NCBI RefSeq assembly: GCF_022343555.1
Contig: NZ_JAKQZH010000001.1
Location: forward strand, 930,001-994,000
Reading direction: 5' to 3'
DNA from: Marinobacter sp. C7
GTDB lineage: Bacteria > Pseudomonadota > Gammaproteobacteria > Pseudomonadales > Oleiphilaceae
Length of the DNA: 64,000 nt
Part shown: one piece after another, positions 44,793 to 55,493 of the stretch
Position numbering within the stretch: the first letter of the stretch is position 1
Layout: each line of letters opens with the position of its first letter
Translations under genes and position numbers: made by a program
Notes under the pieces: model-generated
The model's database searches: none
What the model was told of the DNA's origin: nothing
Seen by the model: only the letters and a program-made list of their open reading frames with translations

Positions 44793-45338
44793 ATGCAATT
44801 CCGAAACAGTGTTGACCGTTATGGTCTGGTCTCCATTTTCATTCACTGGCTGGTAGCGATTGCTGTCATTGGCCTGTTTGCACTCGGCTTCTGGATGGTG
44901 GATCTGTCCTATTACGATGACTGGTACCGGCGCGGGCCTGATATCCACCGGAGTGTGGGGCTGTTGTTGTTTGCAGTCATGGTGGGCCGGGGGCTCTGGC
45001 GCCTGGTAAACCAGGCCCCCTCGTCCTTGCCGAACCACCAGCTCTGGGAAGTGCTGGCAGCCCGTGCGACACACGGCCTCTTATACATTCTGCTGTTCGT
45101 TGCCATGGTCAGCGGGTATCTGATTTCCACCGCTGACGGCTCGGCTATCAGCGTTTTCGGCTGGTTCGAGGTACCCTCTATCACCGGACAGGTGAAGGGA
45201 CTGGAGGACACGGCCGGTACCGTACATTACTGGTCAACCTGGTCGATCATGGTGCTTGCCGGGCTTCATGCTCTCGGAGCGCTGAAACATCACTTTGTTG
45301 ATCGTGACCGGACTCTGCTTCGTATGCTGGGTAAATGA
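44793..45338 (+). CDS. Cytochrome b561
   Basis: The 181-residue di-haem membrane cytochrome has four hydrophobic segments and His residues placed as in CybB: His18 (IHWL), His52 (DIHRS), His94 (ATHGLLY) and His159 (LHALG). CybB-type proteins oxidise quinol, some passing electrons to superoxide. A YceI-family gene follows 67 bases downstream; the two commonly occur together, with YceI thought to bind an isoprenoid lipid or quinone. Confidence 0.92.
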   Translation: MQFRNSVDRYGLVSIFIHWLVAIAVIGLFALGFWMVDLSYYDDWYRRGPDIHRSVGLLLFAVMVGRGLWRLVNQAPSSLPNHQLWEVLAARATHGLLYILLFVAMVSGYLISTADGSAISVFGWFEVPSITGQVKGLEDTAGTVHYWSTWSIMVLAGLHALGALKHHFVDRDRTLLRMLGK

Positions 45339-45405
45339 GCGGCGAAGCAAGGACTCAAGTAACGCCCGATGACCGGGCTGTTTTATCAAAAGGGAGAAAC
45401 CATTC

Positions 45406-45990
45406 ATGAAGAAAGTATTGCTCGCATCCGCGGTATCCATGGCTCTGGTCGGCGGTGTTGCCCAGGCTGATGAGCACGGTGGTACCTATGCCTTTGATAA
45501 CAAGGGTACTCACCAGTTCATTACCTTCAAGATTTCTCATCTCGGCTACAGCTGGCTGTATGGTCGCTTCAACGATTTCGACGGTCAGTTTGTCTATGAC
45601 GCCGCGAACCCTGAGAACAGCTCGGTCAATGTGACCATCGATACCGCCAGTGTCGATTCCAACCACGCCGAGCGCGACAAGCACCTGCGTAGCGAAGACT
45701 TCCTGTATGTGGACGAGCATCCGGAAGCCTCGTTTACCAGCAAGCGTGTGGTGGTGGACGAGGATGGCGAAGCCGACATCATTGGCGATCTCACCCTCAG
45801 GGGAGTAACAAAAGAAGTCACCCTGGACGCCGAAATGATCGGCCACGGTGAAGATCCGTGGGGAGGATACCGCATGGGCTTCGAGGCAGAGACCGAGCTT
45901 CGGTTGAAGGATTTTGGTATTCCGATGGATCTTGGCCCCGCCTCAGAGACCGTCGAGATCATTATTTCTGTCGAGGGGATTCGACAGTAA
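45406..45990 (+). CDS. YceI-family periplasmic isoprenoid-binding protein
   Basis: The 194-residue protein has a signal peptide ending AQA (about residue 22). The mature YceI/TT1927 lipocalin-like beta barrel is recognisable by [20 protein letters not shown], the [27 protein letters not shown] block (part quoted) and [13 protein letters not shown]. Family members bind polyisoprenoids such as ubiquinone-8 tails. A GGGAGA ribosome site precedes the ATG. Placement behind cytochrome b561 suggests a quinone-related periplasmic function. Confidence 0.92.
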   Translation: MKKVLLASAVSMALVGGVAQADEHGGTYAFDNKGTHQFITFKISHLGYSWLYGRFNDFDGQFVYDAANPENSSVNVTIDTASVDSNHAERDKHLRSEDFLYVDEHPEASFTSKRVVVDEDGEADIIGDLTLRGVTKEVTLDAEMIGHGEDPWGGYRMGFEAETELRLKDFGIPMDLGPASETVEIIISVEGIRQ

Positions 45991-46013
45991 TCCTGGCTGA
46001 CCCTGCCAGACCC

Positions 46014-46036
46014 GGTTCCGGGCTCAGCCCGGAACC
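46014..46036. terminator. Strong hairpin after yceI, possible terminator
   Basis: GGTTCCGGGC and GCCCGGAACC form a 10-bp stem with a TCA loop, 24 bases after the YceI stop. The following tract is only moderately T-rich (CTTTTCATCCTTTT), so termination is probable but not certain. Confidence 0.55.
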
Positions 46037-46095
46037 TTCCCGCCTTTTCATCCTTTTACGCCAGAAGCCAGAATATCTGCCTTTCGTCGATGTGG

Positions 46096-46335
46096 TCAGA
46101 TCGAGCCCGAGGTCTCCCGGGAAGACTGACAGTTCTTGCACAGGTGGCGCTGACGCCAGAATTGACCGGCAAAGATGACCAGCCAGATCAGCAGACCCGC
46201 CCACAGGTAGGGCTTCGGTACCGCGAAACTCCCGCTGATTGCAAACTCCACCAGGAGCATCAGCGCTAATGCCAGTACTGCATTGACCATGGCTGTCACC
46301 ATGGCTTGCCCGCAGGCCTTCAGGTTGGGTTTCAT
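46096..46335 (-). CDS. Small membrane protein, unknown function
   Basis: The 79-residue product has two hydrophobic stretches (about 12-34, VTAMVNAVLALALMLLVEFA, and 41-60, YLWAGLLIWLVIFAGQFW) and a basic Cys-containing tail (RQRHLCKNCQ). The ribosome site is weak (GCGGAACACT before ATG). I do not recognise a family. Convergent placement with yceI and divergent with parC leaves it as an independent unit. It might be a chance frame, but its clean two-helix pattern argues for a gene. Confidence 0.5.
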   Translation of the reverse strand: MKPNLKACGQAMVTAMVNAVLALALMLLVEFAISGSFAVPKPYLWAGLLIWLVIFAGQFWRQRHLCKNCQSSRETSGSI

Positions 46336-46580
46336 AGTGTTCCGCTTGTTCGGGAATTTGAAACGGTCTTCTATTAACTGTTGGTGAGAATACGGCGCCC
46401 CTTACAGTCTCTCCATGCGGGAATTCCGCTATTGGCGTTTCCGCACACCTACCGGATTGGTGTATCCGGCCCGGCGTCCATATAATGTGGCTTCTCCTCG
46501 TGCCCCGTGTAATTCGACGGCGCGGAGGTTAGCATCACAGCCAATCCAAACAACAGGCAATTCAGGCAAAAGAGGCATCC

Positions 46581-48875
46581 ATGCCAGAGTTTCAGACCAC
46601 CGATGAAGGCTTCGAGCGCGTCTCGCTCAGGGATTACACGGAAAAGGCCTATCTCGATTACTCCATGTACGTCATCCTCGACCGGGCCTTGCCCAACGTC
46701 GGGGACGGACTGAAGCCGGTTCAGCGGCGGATTGTCTACGCCATGTCTGAGCTTGGACTCAAGTCCACCTCCAAGTACAAGAAATCCGCCCGTACGGTTG
46801 GTGATGTTCTCGGCAAGTTCCACCCTCACGGCGACAGCGCCTGTTACGAGGCCATGGTGCTCATGGCTCAGCCCTTCTCCTACCGTTATCCCCTGGTGGA
46901 TGGGCAGGGCAACTGGGGCTCTCCGGACGATCCCAAGTCTTTTGCGGCCATGCGTTATACCGAGTCACGCCTGGCGCCCTTCGCCGAAGTACTGCTGAGT
47001 GAGCTGGGGCAGGGTACCGTGGACTGGGTGCCGAACTTTGATGGCACCATGGAGGAGCCCTCCGTGTTGCCGGCGCGCCTGCCTCACGTGTTGCTGAACG
47101 GGACCACCGGGATCGCGGTGGGCATGGCCACGGATATCCCGCCACACAACGTCCGCGAGGTAGCCGCCGCCTGTATCCGTTTGCTGGACAAGCCCGAGGC
47201 CGGTGTCGACGAGCTGTGTGAGCACATCAAGGGTCCTGATTTCCCGACCCGTGCGGAGATCATTACACCGCGTAAGGACATCCGCCAGATGTACGAAACG
47301 GGCCGGGGCTCCCTGCGTATGCGTGCGCGATGGATCCGGGAGAATGGTGAGGTGGTGGTCACCGACCTGCCGCACCAGGTCTCGGGTAACCGGGTTCTGG
47401 AGCAGATTGCCCAGCAGATGCAGGCCAAAAAACTGCCCATGGTTGCGGATCTGCGTGACGAATCCGACCATGAAAATCCGACCCGTCTGGTCATTGTGCC
47501 GCGCTCCAACCGTGTCGACCTGGACGGGCTGATGGCTCACCTGTTTGCCAGTACGGACCTGGAGAAGACCTACCGCGTCAACGTCAACGTTATTGGTAAC
47601 GACGGCCGCCCCGGAGTCAAGGGGCTGCAGGAGATCCTGACCGAGTGGCTGGCGTTTCGCCGTACCACGGTGACCCGTCGTCTTCAGCACCGTCTGGACA
47701 AGGTCCTGGCGCGGCTGCATATCCTCGAGGGTTTGCTGGTCGCCTACCTCAACATCGATGAGGTGATCGAGATTATCCGCTACGAGGACAAGCCCAAGGA
47801 TGAGCTGATGGCCCGGTTCGGGCTCTCGCCGGAACAGGCAGAAGCCATTCTCGAGCTGAAACTGCGTCACCTGGCGAAGCTGGAAGAGATGAAGATCCGG
47901 GGCGAGCAGGACGAACTGTCCGCCGAAAGGGACGAGCTGCAGGCAATCCTGGGCTCCGAGGACCGTCTCCGGGACTTGATCAAGACGGAGCTGCAACAGG
48001 ATGCGGAGACATTCGGGGACGATCGCCGCTCGCCAATCGTCGAGCGCGAAGAGGCTCGCGCATTCAGCGAAGTGGATCTCGTCTCCAACGACCCGGTGAC
48101 TGTCGTGCTTTCGGAAAAGGGTTGGGTGCGTGCGGCCAAGGGGCACGACATCGAGCCCGAAGGGTTGAGCTACAAGGCCGGGGACCGTTTCGCCCTGGCC
48201 GCCCGTGGCCGCAACAACCAGCAGGCGGTGTTCCTTGATTCCACCGGCCGGGCCTATGCCCTGATGGCGCATTCGCTGCCTTCGGCCAGGGGGCAGGGGG
48301 AGCCGTTGACGGGCAGGATCAATCCGCCCTCAGGAGCCTCTTTTGCCGGGCTCCTGATGGGTGAGCCGACCACCAAGACCCTGCTGGTCACCGACGGCGG
48401 CTACGGTTTTGTGACCTCGCTGCAGGACATGATCAGCAAGAACCGCAATGGCAAGGCGGTGGTATCGGTGCCCAAGGGGGCGAAGATCATGCCGCCGGTG
48501 ACGGTGCCCAGCGCAGACAAAACGCTCTATCTTGCCGCCATCTCCAATGAGGGGAGGATGCTGGTGTTCCCCCTGAACGAGTTGCCGGAGCTGGCCAAGG
48601 GCAAGGGTAACAAGATCATCAGTATCCCTTCGGCGCGGGTCCAGAACCGGGAGGAGTTTGTCGTTGCTGTGGCGGTCTTCGCCGAGGATGACCAGCTTGA
48701 GATCCGGGCCGGCAAACGCAAGATGGGACTGCAATTCAGCGACCTCGAGCATTACCTTGGCGAGCGTGGCCGGCGCGGGCACAAGCTGCCACGGGGATTG
48801 CAGCGGGTTGATGCCATCGACGTGATTCCTTCCGCCACGCGGGCCGGACAAGAGGAGAGTCCCGACAGTGAGTGA
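46581..48875 (+). CDS. parC: DNA topoisomerase IV subunit A
   Basis: The 764-residue subunit cuts and rejoins DNA. The breakage domain shows [19 protein letters not shown], the quinolone-determining segment [13 protein letters not shown] with Ser86 and Glu90 (wild-type form, matching E. coli Ser80/Glu84), and the active Tyr126 in RYTESRL. A beta-propeller-like C-terminal domain (about 490-764) follows, of ParC rather than GyrA length. Its end overlaps the serB start by 8 bases. Confidence 0.97.
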   Translation: MPEFQTTDEGFERVSLRDYTEKAYLDYSMYVILDRALPNVGDGLKPVQRRIVYAMSELGLKSTSKYKKSARTVGDVLGKFHPHGDSACYEAMVLMAQPFSYRYPLVDGQGNWGSPDDPKSFAAMRYTESRLAPFAEVLLSELGQGTVDWVPNFDGTMEEPSVLPARLPHVLLNGTTGIAVGMATDIPPHNVREVAAACIRLLDKPEAGVDELCEHIKGPDFPTRAEIITPRKDIRQMYETGRGSLRMRARWIRENGEVVVTDLPHQVSGNRVLEQIAQQMQAKKLPMVADLRDESDHENPTRLVIVPRSNRVDLDGLMAHLFASTDLEKTYRVNVNVIGNDGRPGVKGLQEILTEWLAFRRTTVTRRLQHRLDKVLARLHILEGLLVAYLNIDEVIEIIRYEDKPKDELMARFGLSPEQAEAILELKLRHLAKLEEMKIRGEQDELSAERDELQAILGSEDRLRDLIKTELQQDAETFGDDRRSPIVEREEARAFSEVDLVSNDPVTVVLSEKGWVRAAKGHDIEPEGLSYKAGDRFALAARGRNNQQAVFLDSTGRAYALMAHSLPSARGQGEPLTGRINPPSGASFAGLLMGEPTTKTLLVTDGGYGFVTSLQDMISKNRNGKAVVSVPKGAKIMPPVTVPSADKTLYLAAISNEGRMLVFPLNELPELAKGKGNKIISIPSARVQNREEFVVAVAVFAEDDQLEIRAGKRKMGLQFSDLEHYLGERGRRGHKLPRGLQRVDAIDVIPSATRAGQEESPDSE

Positions 48876-50100
48876 ACTGGTACTGATTAACGTCTCCGGC
48901 CGCGACAAGCCGGGGCTGACCTCCGAGATCACCGGCATCATGGGCCGCTACAACGTGCGGATTCTGGATATCGGGCAGGCGGTCATTCACGACCACCTGA
49001 CCTGGGGCATTTTGATCGAGATTCCGGACGAGTCGAAGTCCTCGCCGGTAATCCGGGACCTGCTGTTCCGCCTGCATGCCCTCGACCTTCAGGTGCATTT
49101 TGCGCCGATCACCCAGAAGGAATATCAGGCCTGGGCGGCAGGACGGAACCGGGCATGCTATATCGTCACTCTGCTTGCCCGGGATATCAAAGCGGAACAG
49201 ATAGCCCGGGTATCGGCGATTACTGCACGTCACGGGCTGAATATCGATAACATCACCCGGTTGTCCGGCCGGCCCTCGCTGAACCCTTCGGAAAACCGAA
49301 TTGCCTGTGTCGAATTCTCGGTCCGGGGTACGCCCTCGGACCTCGAACAGTTGCGGGCGGATTTCCTGCAGATTGCCGGCGAAATGAACGTGGACATTGC
49401 CTTCCAGGAGGACTCAATCTTCCGCCGTAACCGGCGCCTGGTTGTGTTCGACATGGATTCCACCCTGATCGAAGCCGAGGTGATCGATGAACTGGCGCTC
49501 GAAGCTGGTGTGGGGGCCCAGGTGGCGGAAATCACCGAGCGTGCCATGCAGGGAGAGCTGGACTTCAGCCAGAGCTTTGCCGAGCGTCTGGCGCTGTTGA
49601 AAGGGCTTGATGAGTCAGTGCTTGAAAGTATTGCCGCACGCCTGCGTATGACGGAGGGGGCCGAACACCTGATCCGCAGTCTCAAGGCCCTGGGGTATCG
49701 CACCGCTATCCTGTCTGGTGGTTTCACCTATTTTGCGCGGCACCTCCAGAACAAGCTGGGCATCGATTACATCTACGCCAACGAGCTTGAGATCCAGGAT
49801 GGCAAGGTGACCGGTCGGGTTGCCGGGCAGATAGTGGATGGCAAACGCAAGGCGGAGTTGTTGCTGGAGATTGCGGAGAAAGAGCACATTTCCAGAGAGC
49901 AGGTCATTGCCGTGGGGGACGGTGCCAATGACCTGCCTATGCTGAGCCAGGCCGGCCTCGGGGTGGCCTTCCGGGCCAAGCCGTTGGTCAAGGAGTCCGC
50001 CCGTCACTCGATCTCGACGCTGGGTCTCGATGCCATCCTTTACCTGATCGGCTTCAGGGAGAGGGAGACCACCCAGACCCTTCAGGATTCGGAATTCTGA
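48868..50100 (+). CDS. serB: Phosphoserine phosphatase with N-terminal ACT-type domains
   Basis: The 410-residue enzyme starts with GTG inside the end of parC, behind AGGAG. Residues about 1-170 hold two ACT-like domains ([20 protein letters not shown]). The HAD phosphatase core has the nucleophile Asp195 in [13 protein letters not shown], the [10 protein letters not shown] motif and [10 protein letters not shown]. It makes L-serine from phosphoserine, finishing the pathway begun by SerA encoded 40 kb away. Overlap with parC suggests co-transcription. A terminator follows. Confidence 0.95.
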   Translation: MSELVLINVSGRDKPGLTSEITGIMGRYNVRILDIGQAVIHDHLTWGILIEIPDESKSSPVIRDLLFRLHALDLQVHFAPITQKEYQAWAAGRNRACYIVTLLARDIKAEQIARVSAITARHGLNIDNITRLSGRPSLNPSENRIACVEFSVRGTPSDLEQLRADFLQIAGEMNVDIAFQEDSIFRRNRRLVVFDMDSTLIEAEVIDELALEAGVGAQVAEITERAMQGELDFSQSFAERLALLKGLDESVLESIAARLRMTEGAEHLIRSLKALGYRTAILSGGFTYFARHLQNKLGIDYIYANELEIQDGKVTGRVAGQIVDGKRKAELLLEIAEKEHISREQVIAVGDGANDLPMLSQAGLGVAFRAKPLVKESARHSISTLGLDAILYLIGFRERETTQTLQDSEF

Positions 50101-50126
50101 GGCCTGTGGGGTAGGGGGATAGCAAA

Positions 50127-50154
50127 AAAAGGGGCGCCATTTGGCGCCCCTTTT
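50127..50154. terminator. Bidirectional rho-independent terminator
   Basis: AAAAGGGGCGCCA and TGGCGCCCCTTTT form a 13-bp stem around TT. It separates the convergent serB and fimX genes. Confidence 0.9.
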
Positions 50155-50159
50155 GGATT

Positions 50160-52244
50160 TCAGCCTTCGCCGAAATCGTAGTTCATTTCCGGAGCCGGAG
50201 CCTGCAGGTAGTAGCCCTGGATGTAATTGACGCCGGCCTGCCAGAGCGTGGCAAGGATACCCGCATTCTCCACCAGCGGAATGATGGTGAGCTTTCCGGA
50301 ATTCTGCAGGGTCTTCACCATTTCCTTGAACTGCTCTTTGGCATCATCGCCCTTCTGGATTTCCTCGGTAAACGAGCCGTCCAGCTTCACAAAGTCCGCA
50401 TCCACATGCTTGAACGTGTTGAACGGATTCAGGGCGCAGCCGAACTGGGAGATGGAGACCTTGCAGTGCAACTGATGCACAGCCCGCACAAACTCCTTGG
50501 CCTGCTTCATGTAGTTGTTGGCATCACCTTCCCGGATCTGGAAGATCAGGGCGTTGCCGGGCAGCCTGGCCGCCTTGAGGGCCACACTGAGCCAGGGCGT
50601 AAAGGTCTTGTCCTGCAACGTTTCGGCGGTGACATTCAGGAACAGGCGGGTGTCGTGGCCCTTGGCGCGATGGCCGGCCAGTTGTTTGATGGTCTGGAGG
50701 ATGACCCAGCGGTCGATCTTGATAGCGGTCTCGGTCGGTCCGGCCGGAGGCAGGAAATCATAGGGCGACACCTCCTCGTTGTCCTTGTCCAGCATCCGGA
50801 CGAAGGCTTCGTAATGTTCCTCGCCTTCCCCGCGCAGGTTGATGATCGGCTGAAACAGGAGGCGGAAGCTGTTTTCCTCCAGGGCTTTCTGGATGGCCTC
50901 CACCGAGTTGGTGGAGTCGAGAGCTTCGTAGTCTGCCGGGTTGTATACCAGCACCCCATTGCCCTGGGCGTGGCCGTCCTGTTTTTTGACGTCGGACGAG
51001 GCGGTGTGAGCCCGGCCCAGCAGTTCTTCGGCTTTGGGTGAGTTTTCGGTTATTGCGGCCACACCGATACTGACCGTCATCGGGACGGTTTTGCCGTTGA
51101 TGTCGAAGAGGTTGTCCTCGATCGCCTTGCGGACTCTTTCTGCCCGTTCGGCCATGGCTTTCTCGTCGCTCGGCAGGCACATCATGCAGAACGCATCATC
51201 GCTCAGCCGTGCCAGGGTCGCGTCCTCTCCTGCGGTCTCCTTCAGCAGTGCCGCAAGGTCGCCGAGCAGCAGGTCGGCCCCCGCAATGCCCACCTGGCCT
51301 TTCATGGTAATGAAGTTGTCGAGGGCAATGTAGGCGAGGGCGCCGGTCTGGTTGTCCTTGCCGGCCCGGGCGATCGTTTCGGACAGGGCATCCATCAGAT
51401 ACTGTCGGTTGTACAGGCCGGTCAACAGGTCCTGGCTGCTGATCTGGCGGAGCTTTTCCTCCAGTTCGGCATCGCTGTGCTCAGGCTGGAGCACAATCTG
51501 GGTACAGAATTCACCATCATAGGTCGCTGAAGACACTGTCATGGTGACCTTCAGCTCCTGCTCATCACTGCGCCTCGCTGTGCAGTTCAGGGTCATGCCA
51601 TCTTCGCCTTTTTCGGCGAAGCGCTTCATGAATTCCTTGTACTTTTCCTGGCTTTCCGGCGTCAGTGTGTCGAGGACCGGGATGCAGATAAGATCATCGA
51701 TATCGTCATAGCCGAGGAAGTCCATGTAGGACTGGTTGGCATAGATGTGCATGCCGTCATTGATGTAGGCGATGGCGTCCTTGGAACTTTCCAGCAACAG
51801 CTGGCAACGCTGTTCCGCCTCCCGGAGGTGGGACTCCAGCACGCGCCTGCGCCGGCGTTCTTCCAGGGCGGCAATTTCCCGGTTGACCGTCAGCACCAGC
51901 TGGTCCGCGTAATCGAAGGGCACGGCATCCTGGGCGCCGGCCTTCATGATGCCAACTCTCCGCTCCCGGCTCTCTTCGGACATCAGCAGGATGAACGGAA
52001 TGTCCTTGTCCATCCGGCGTACCATGGCCAGAGCTTCGTTGGCACCGAATTCGTCGCCCACATCCCGGGCCAGCAATAGGTCCCAGTTACCCGTTTTCAG
52101 CACCTCCTCAAGGTCTTCCTCCGAGGTGATGCGATGGGCCCGTGTGGCCTTTCCGGAATTTCTCAGCAGGCTGACCAGCGATTCGGCATCATTTTGAGAT
52201 GGATCAAGAATCAGCAGGTGTACGGTGGCGTTCTTTTTCTGCAT
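50160..52244 (-). CDS. fimX: FimX-like c-di-GMP effector (REC-PAS-GGDEF-EAL, degenerate)
   Basis: The 694 residues are close to Pseudomonas FimX (691): REC-like domain 1-125, PAS about 140-260, GGDEF about 265-425 and EAL about 440-690. The catalytic signatures are lost: the GGDEF site reads RLSDDAF, EAL reads YEAFVRM and DDFG reads SQFGCA. In FimX the degenerate EAL binds c-di-GMP and promotes type IV pilus assembly and twitching. The position beside serB and a PA4958-like gene matches the Pseudomonas order. The REC domain has DPSQND at the acidic pocket, so phosphorylation is doubtful. Confidence 0.85.
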   Translation of the reverse strand: MQKKNATVHLLILDPSQNDAESLVSLLRNSGKATRAHRITSEEDLEEVLKTGNWDLLLARDVGDEFGANEALAMVRRMDKDIPFILLMSEESRERRVGIMKAGAQDAVPFDYADQLVLTVNREIAALEERRRRRVLESHLREAEQRCQLLLESSKDAIAYINDGMHIYANQSYMDFLGYDDIDDLICIPVLDTLTPESQEKYKEFMKRFAEKGEDGMTLNCTARRSDEQELKVTMTVSSATYDGEFCTQIVLQPEHSDAELEEKLRQISSQDLLTGLYNRQYLMDALSETIARAGKDNQTGALAYIALDNFITMKGQVGIAGADLLLGDLAALLKETAGEDATLARLSDDAFCMMCLPSDEKAMAERAERVRKAIEDNLFDINGKTVPMTVSIGVAAITENSPKAEELLGRAHTASSDVKKQDGHAQGNGVLVYNPADYEALDSTNSVEAIQKALEENSFRLLFQPIINLRGEGEEHYEAFVRMLDKDNEEVSPYDFLPPAGPTETAIKIDRWVILQTIKQLAGHRAKGHDTRLFLNVTAETLQDKTFTPWLSVALKAARLPGNALIFQIREGDANNYMKQAKEFVRAVHQLHCKVSISQFGCALNPFNTFKHVDADFVKLDGSFTEEIQKGDDAKEQFKEMVKTLQNSGKLTIIPLVENAGILATLWQAGVNYIQGYYLQAPAPEMNYDFGEG

Positions 52245-52439
52245 TCGTAAAGCGTCTCGTGCTACTCGTTTGCGGAGCCGGCTCGGGGGCAGCGTACAGA
52301 TCTGCTTGTAAAACAGTGTCTTGAGTAAAGCTGTTTGCCGAGAGTCAGAGGCCGGTCTTTCACTTATGCAGAATGATGCAGGGGATAGTGGGTAATAACA
52401 ACCCTCCCATGGGAGAGTTCCATCCCGGTATCCCGTTTA

Positions 52440-54251
52440 TCAGAGCGACGGCCAAAGTGAATCAAACTCATCCTCACTCGCCACCGGGGCATCGGCCTGG
52501 CTGGCGATGTTCAGCGCCGTATTGTTCTGAAGTTTCAGTTCAAACTGACTGATGCTGCCGGTGGACGAGACTTTGCGACCGAGCGTGCCCTGGTCCTGCC
52601 TTCCGTCGTGCAGAAGGGATATCCGGCTCCCGGACTGGAACGGGAGCCGGGGGGTAATCAGGGTGGCGGCCTGGTTGACCACGCTGATCTCCGGGAGCAG
52701 CAATCCCCTGAGGTATTCGCTGTTGTTTCCGATCTTCTGGAGCAGTCGCACGCCGCATGGTGCGGCACTGGGCGCCAACAGCTCAATGCCCACCTGGGTG
52801 CCCTGATGTTTGACCTGTCGAATCCACCGTACGACACCGACGCTCCACGGGTGGGATTGCTGTTCCCGAACGCCCAGGATCTCGCCGGCCTGAATGGACG
52901 GAGGTACGTTTGCTTCCCAGCCGACGCAGTAGCCGCCCGGGCTGGTGTTGATGAGCAGGGCCTGGTGGGAGCGCGGCAGATTTTTCTCTGCTACCGGCTC
53001 TGATTCAGGCTTGCCAAAGTAGCCGCCACGAAAGTTGATCGGCGTGTCGGGGGAAGAGTGGCGCTCTTCGCTCGGGCCCGCGTCATGGGCGCCGGCCCAG
53101 GCGTCCTCTGATTTCTTTGCCTTGGTCAGGAAGTGGTTCTCTTCTTCATCCTGGGCGCTGGCATTGCCACTGACGAATTCCGTGAAGGTCTTTTCCCCGG
53201 AGATGAAATAGTGCGCAGCGCTCAGGCCAACGCAGACTTCCAGGGTGCCCTGGCTGGCAATGCGGTTGAAATTCCGCTTGGCGAGAATGCCAAGGGCCTG
53301 GCTCAGGTGAGTCAGCAGGGTGTCGCTGATGGTTGCCGGGATGCGTAACGGATTTTCCTTTTCCTGGTGCGAGCGGCGAGCCTGGAGCAGGTCAGTGATC
53401 ATGTTTGACAGCTCCCGCGTGTCAAAGCCGAAGCTCTCGTCGCCGGGACGGTTATCGAGCAGGCTCCGGTAGATCGGCGGATTGTCACGCTCCATGTTGA
53501 CGACAAACAGGCTGTCCTCACCAATATCCGGACCACACTGGCTGTGCTCGGTCCAGGTCTCAAACAGCTCGTAGGCCTGGTTCAGCTCTGACTGTCTCAG
53601 CTGGTTGGGACGAGCGCACCCGAGGAGCAGAACCCGCTTGTAACTGTCGGCCAGCGAGCTGGTGCGGCGAGCCTTGAGGGTGTTGTCCTCGACCTGGAGG
53701 TGGCCCATGCCGTTACGATGGGCAAACCGGTACAGGCGATGACACTCCAGCCAGCTGCGGGCCGGGCTGGGGCAGTATAGTTGGTGCGAGCGGAGGATGG
53801 TTTCGGAAAGCTCGGAAATGGCCCGGTGGATCGCCATGGTGACCTGCTTGCGATTCTTGTCCAGGCCTCCGTTGTCCAGGCCATCAAGGATGCAGAGTTT
53901 GTAGCCGGTGGCGAGATGCATCTGCAGGGCCTGGGCCAGGTTGGCAATCTTCCGCTGCTTTTCCGGCAGGGCCACGGCCAGGCCGAGATAATGGCGGGAA
54001 AGCTCGTTGCAGACGAAATGAATCTTTTCGCGGATCAGCTCCAGGAACTGCAGCCTCGTCTGGGGGGCAGTCGAGAGGTGGTTGAGCTCGATGATCGCGT
54101 GGTAAAGCTGCCGGGAAACCTCGCCGATGTTGGCCATGGGCAAGTGCTCCACCCAGATGCGGAAGGGCTTTGGCGCCGTTTCGCAAAAGGACAGAGTCGT
54201 GGTTGTCTGCTCCGGTACTCGTAGGTCAGGTTTCAGAATCGTGCCTTCCAT
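52440..54251 (-). CDS. Conserved FimX-neighbour protein with PilZ-like C-terminus
   Basis: This 603-residue protein occupies the place of Pseudomonas PA4958, next to fimX. Residues about 1-380 are helical with no catalytic motif that I recognise. Residues about 430-590 look like tandem PilZ-type beta barrels (LINTSPGGYCVGWEA, GEILGVREQ, VGVVRWIRQVKHQGTQVGIEL), but the classic RxxxR lead motif is not obvious, so c-di-GMP binding is uncertain. Function in pilus or surface signalling is inferred from position. No signal peptide is seen. Confidence 0.75.
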   Translation of the reverse strand: MEGTILKPDLRVPEQTTTTLSFCETAPKPFRIWVEHLPMANIGEVSRQLYHAIIELNHLSTAPQTRLQFLELIREKIHFVCNELSRHYLGLAVALPEKQRKIANLAQALQMHLATGYKLCILDGLDNGGLDKNRKQVTMAIHRAISELSETILRSHQLYCPSPARSWLECHRLYRFAHRNGMGHLQVEDNTLKARRTSSLADSYKRVLLLGCARPNQLRQSELNQAYELFETWTEHSQCGPDIGEDSLFVVNMERDNPPIYRSLLDNRPGDESFGFDTRELSNMITDLLQARRSHQEKENPLRIPATISDTLLTHLSQALGILAKRNFNRIASQGTLEVCVGLSAAHYFISGEKTFTEFVSGNASAQDEEENHFLTKAKKSEDAWAGAHDAGPSEERHSSPDTPINFRGGYFGKPESEPVAEKNLPRSHQALLINTSPGGYCVGWEANVPPSIQAGEILGVREQQSHPWSVGVVRWIRQVKHQGTQVGIELLAPSAAPCGVRLLQKIGNNSEYLRGLLLPEISVVNQAATLITPRLPFQSGSRISLLHDGRQDQGTLGRKVSSTGSISQFELKLQNNTALNIASQADAPVASEDEFDSLWPSL

Positions 54252-54407
54252 GAATTCGCGCCAATGTCGGGGCCACCGTCGGTTTCCCTAATGTTTTTAT
54301 TTGTAACCCATTATCGACTCTAAAATAGCAAATGCTCAACGAAAAGCGAGAAGATCACGAGTTAACAAACTTTGACAAGTGACGAGCGTTCCAGTTTGTG
54401 ATAGCGC

Positions 54408-55448
54408 TCACGGCGTGAGGTCTACCGGTGTCTTGCTTTCCTCGCCGGGAATCTCCCGGACCAGCTTCGGCACCAGGAACCCCGGCAGCCGTTTGAGCAG
54501 TTCCCGCACCAGCCTGCGCGCTTCATTATCCGGAACATCAAAGTGGTGAGCACCGGCCACCGGATCAAAGGCGTGCAGGTAGTAGGGCATGACGCCGGCA
54601 TCAAACAGGGTTTCGCTCAGCTCTTCGAGAATCCCGGGGGTATCATTGACACCCTTCAGGATCACGCTCTGGTTCAGTAATGTGGCTCCGGCCGAACGCA
54701 GGTAGCCGAGCGCCCGGCGGGTCGGCTTGTCAATTTCTGCGGGGTGATTGACGTGGAGCACGATGACAACCTGCAGCGGGGAACTGCTGATCCACTTGAG
54801 CAGGGGATCACAGACGCGCTGGGGAATCACCACCGGCAACCGGGTGTGCAGGCGGATTCTGCGGATGTGGGAAATGTTGGCGATGTCCGACGCCCAGCGG
54901 GCCAGCAGTCGATCGTTAACAGCGAGGGGATCGCCGCCACTGAAAATGACTTCGTTGAGTTCCGGGCTCTCGCGCAGGGTGCGAAGCACCTGGTCCCGGT
55001 CTTCCGGGGTGAGGCGCTGCTCGTCGTAAGGGAAATGCCGGCGAAAGCAGTATCGGCAATTGATGGCGCACTGGCCCGTAACCATCAACAGTGCCCGGCT
55101 GCGGTATTTCCGGATCAAGCCGGTGGTCTGGATGGCGCCATCCTCCTGAAGAGGGTCGCGGACAAAACCGGCCACTTCATCCACTTCCTCGACTCGGGGA
55201 AGCACCTGCCGGAGCAATGGGTCATCGGGATTTCCGGGCGTCATCCGGGCAATAAAGGGCTCCGGCACCCGGATAGGAAACAGCCGGTGTCCGGCCCGAG
55301 CGCCCACCAACCAAGAGTCAGCGGGCAGGTTCAGTCGTTCAAGCAGTGCCTCGGGCGTGGTGACCGAGGCAGACAGGAGTTCCTGCCAGCCCCGGGAATC
55401 CTGTTCACAGATGTGGGCTTCTATACGGGCGGGGGTTCGCTGTATCAT
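54408..55448 (-). CDS. epmB: EF-P lysine 2,3-aminomutase-like protein
   Basis: The 346-residue radical-SAM enzyme converts L-alpha-lysine to beta-lysine for loading on EF-P. The cluster motif is CAINCRYCFRRH (Cys-x3-Cys-x2-Cys), followed by the EVIFSGGDPL SAM-binding strand and the HTRLPVVIPQR stretch. The protein lacks the long zinc-binding tail of clostridial aminomutases, as is usual for EpmB. It is divergent from efp with 45 bases between the starts, so the writer and its target are presumably co-regulated. Confidence 0.94.
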   Translation of the reverse strand: MIQRTPARIEAHICEQDSRGWQELLSASVTTPEALLERLNLPADSWLVGARAGHRLFPIRVPEPFIARMTPGNPDDPLLRQVLPRVEEVDEVAGFVRDPLQEDGAIQTTGLIRKYRSRALLMVTGQCAINCRYCFRRHFPYDEQRLTPEDRDQVLRTLRESPELNEVIFSGGDPLAVNDRLLARWASDIANISHIRRIRLHTRLPVVIPQRVCDPLLKWISSSPLQVVIVLHVNHPAEIDKPTRRALGYLRSAGATLLNQSVILKGVNDTPGILEELSETLFDAGVMPYYLHAFDPVAGAHHFDVPDNEARRLVRELLKRLPGFLVPKLVREIPGEESKTPVDLTP

Positions 55449-55493
55449 AGCGACCTTTGAAATTTTAACGACATTGTGTCAGGTGGACATTTC

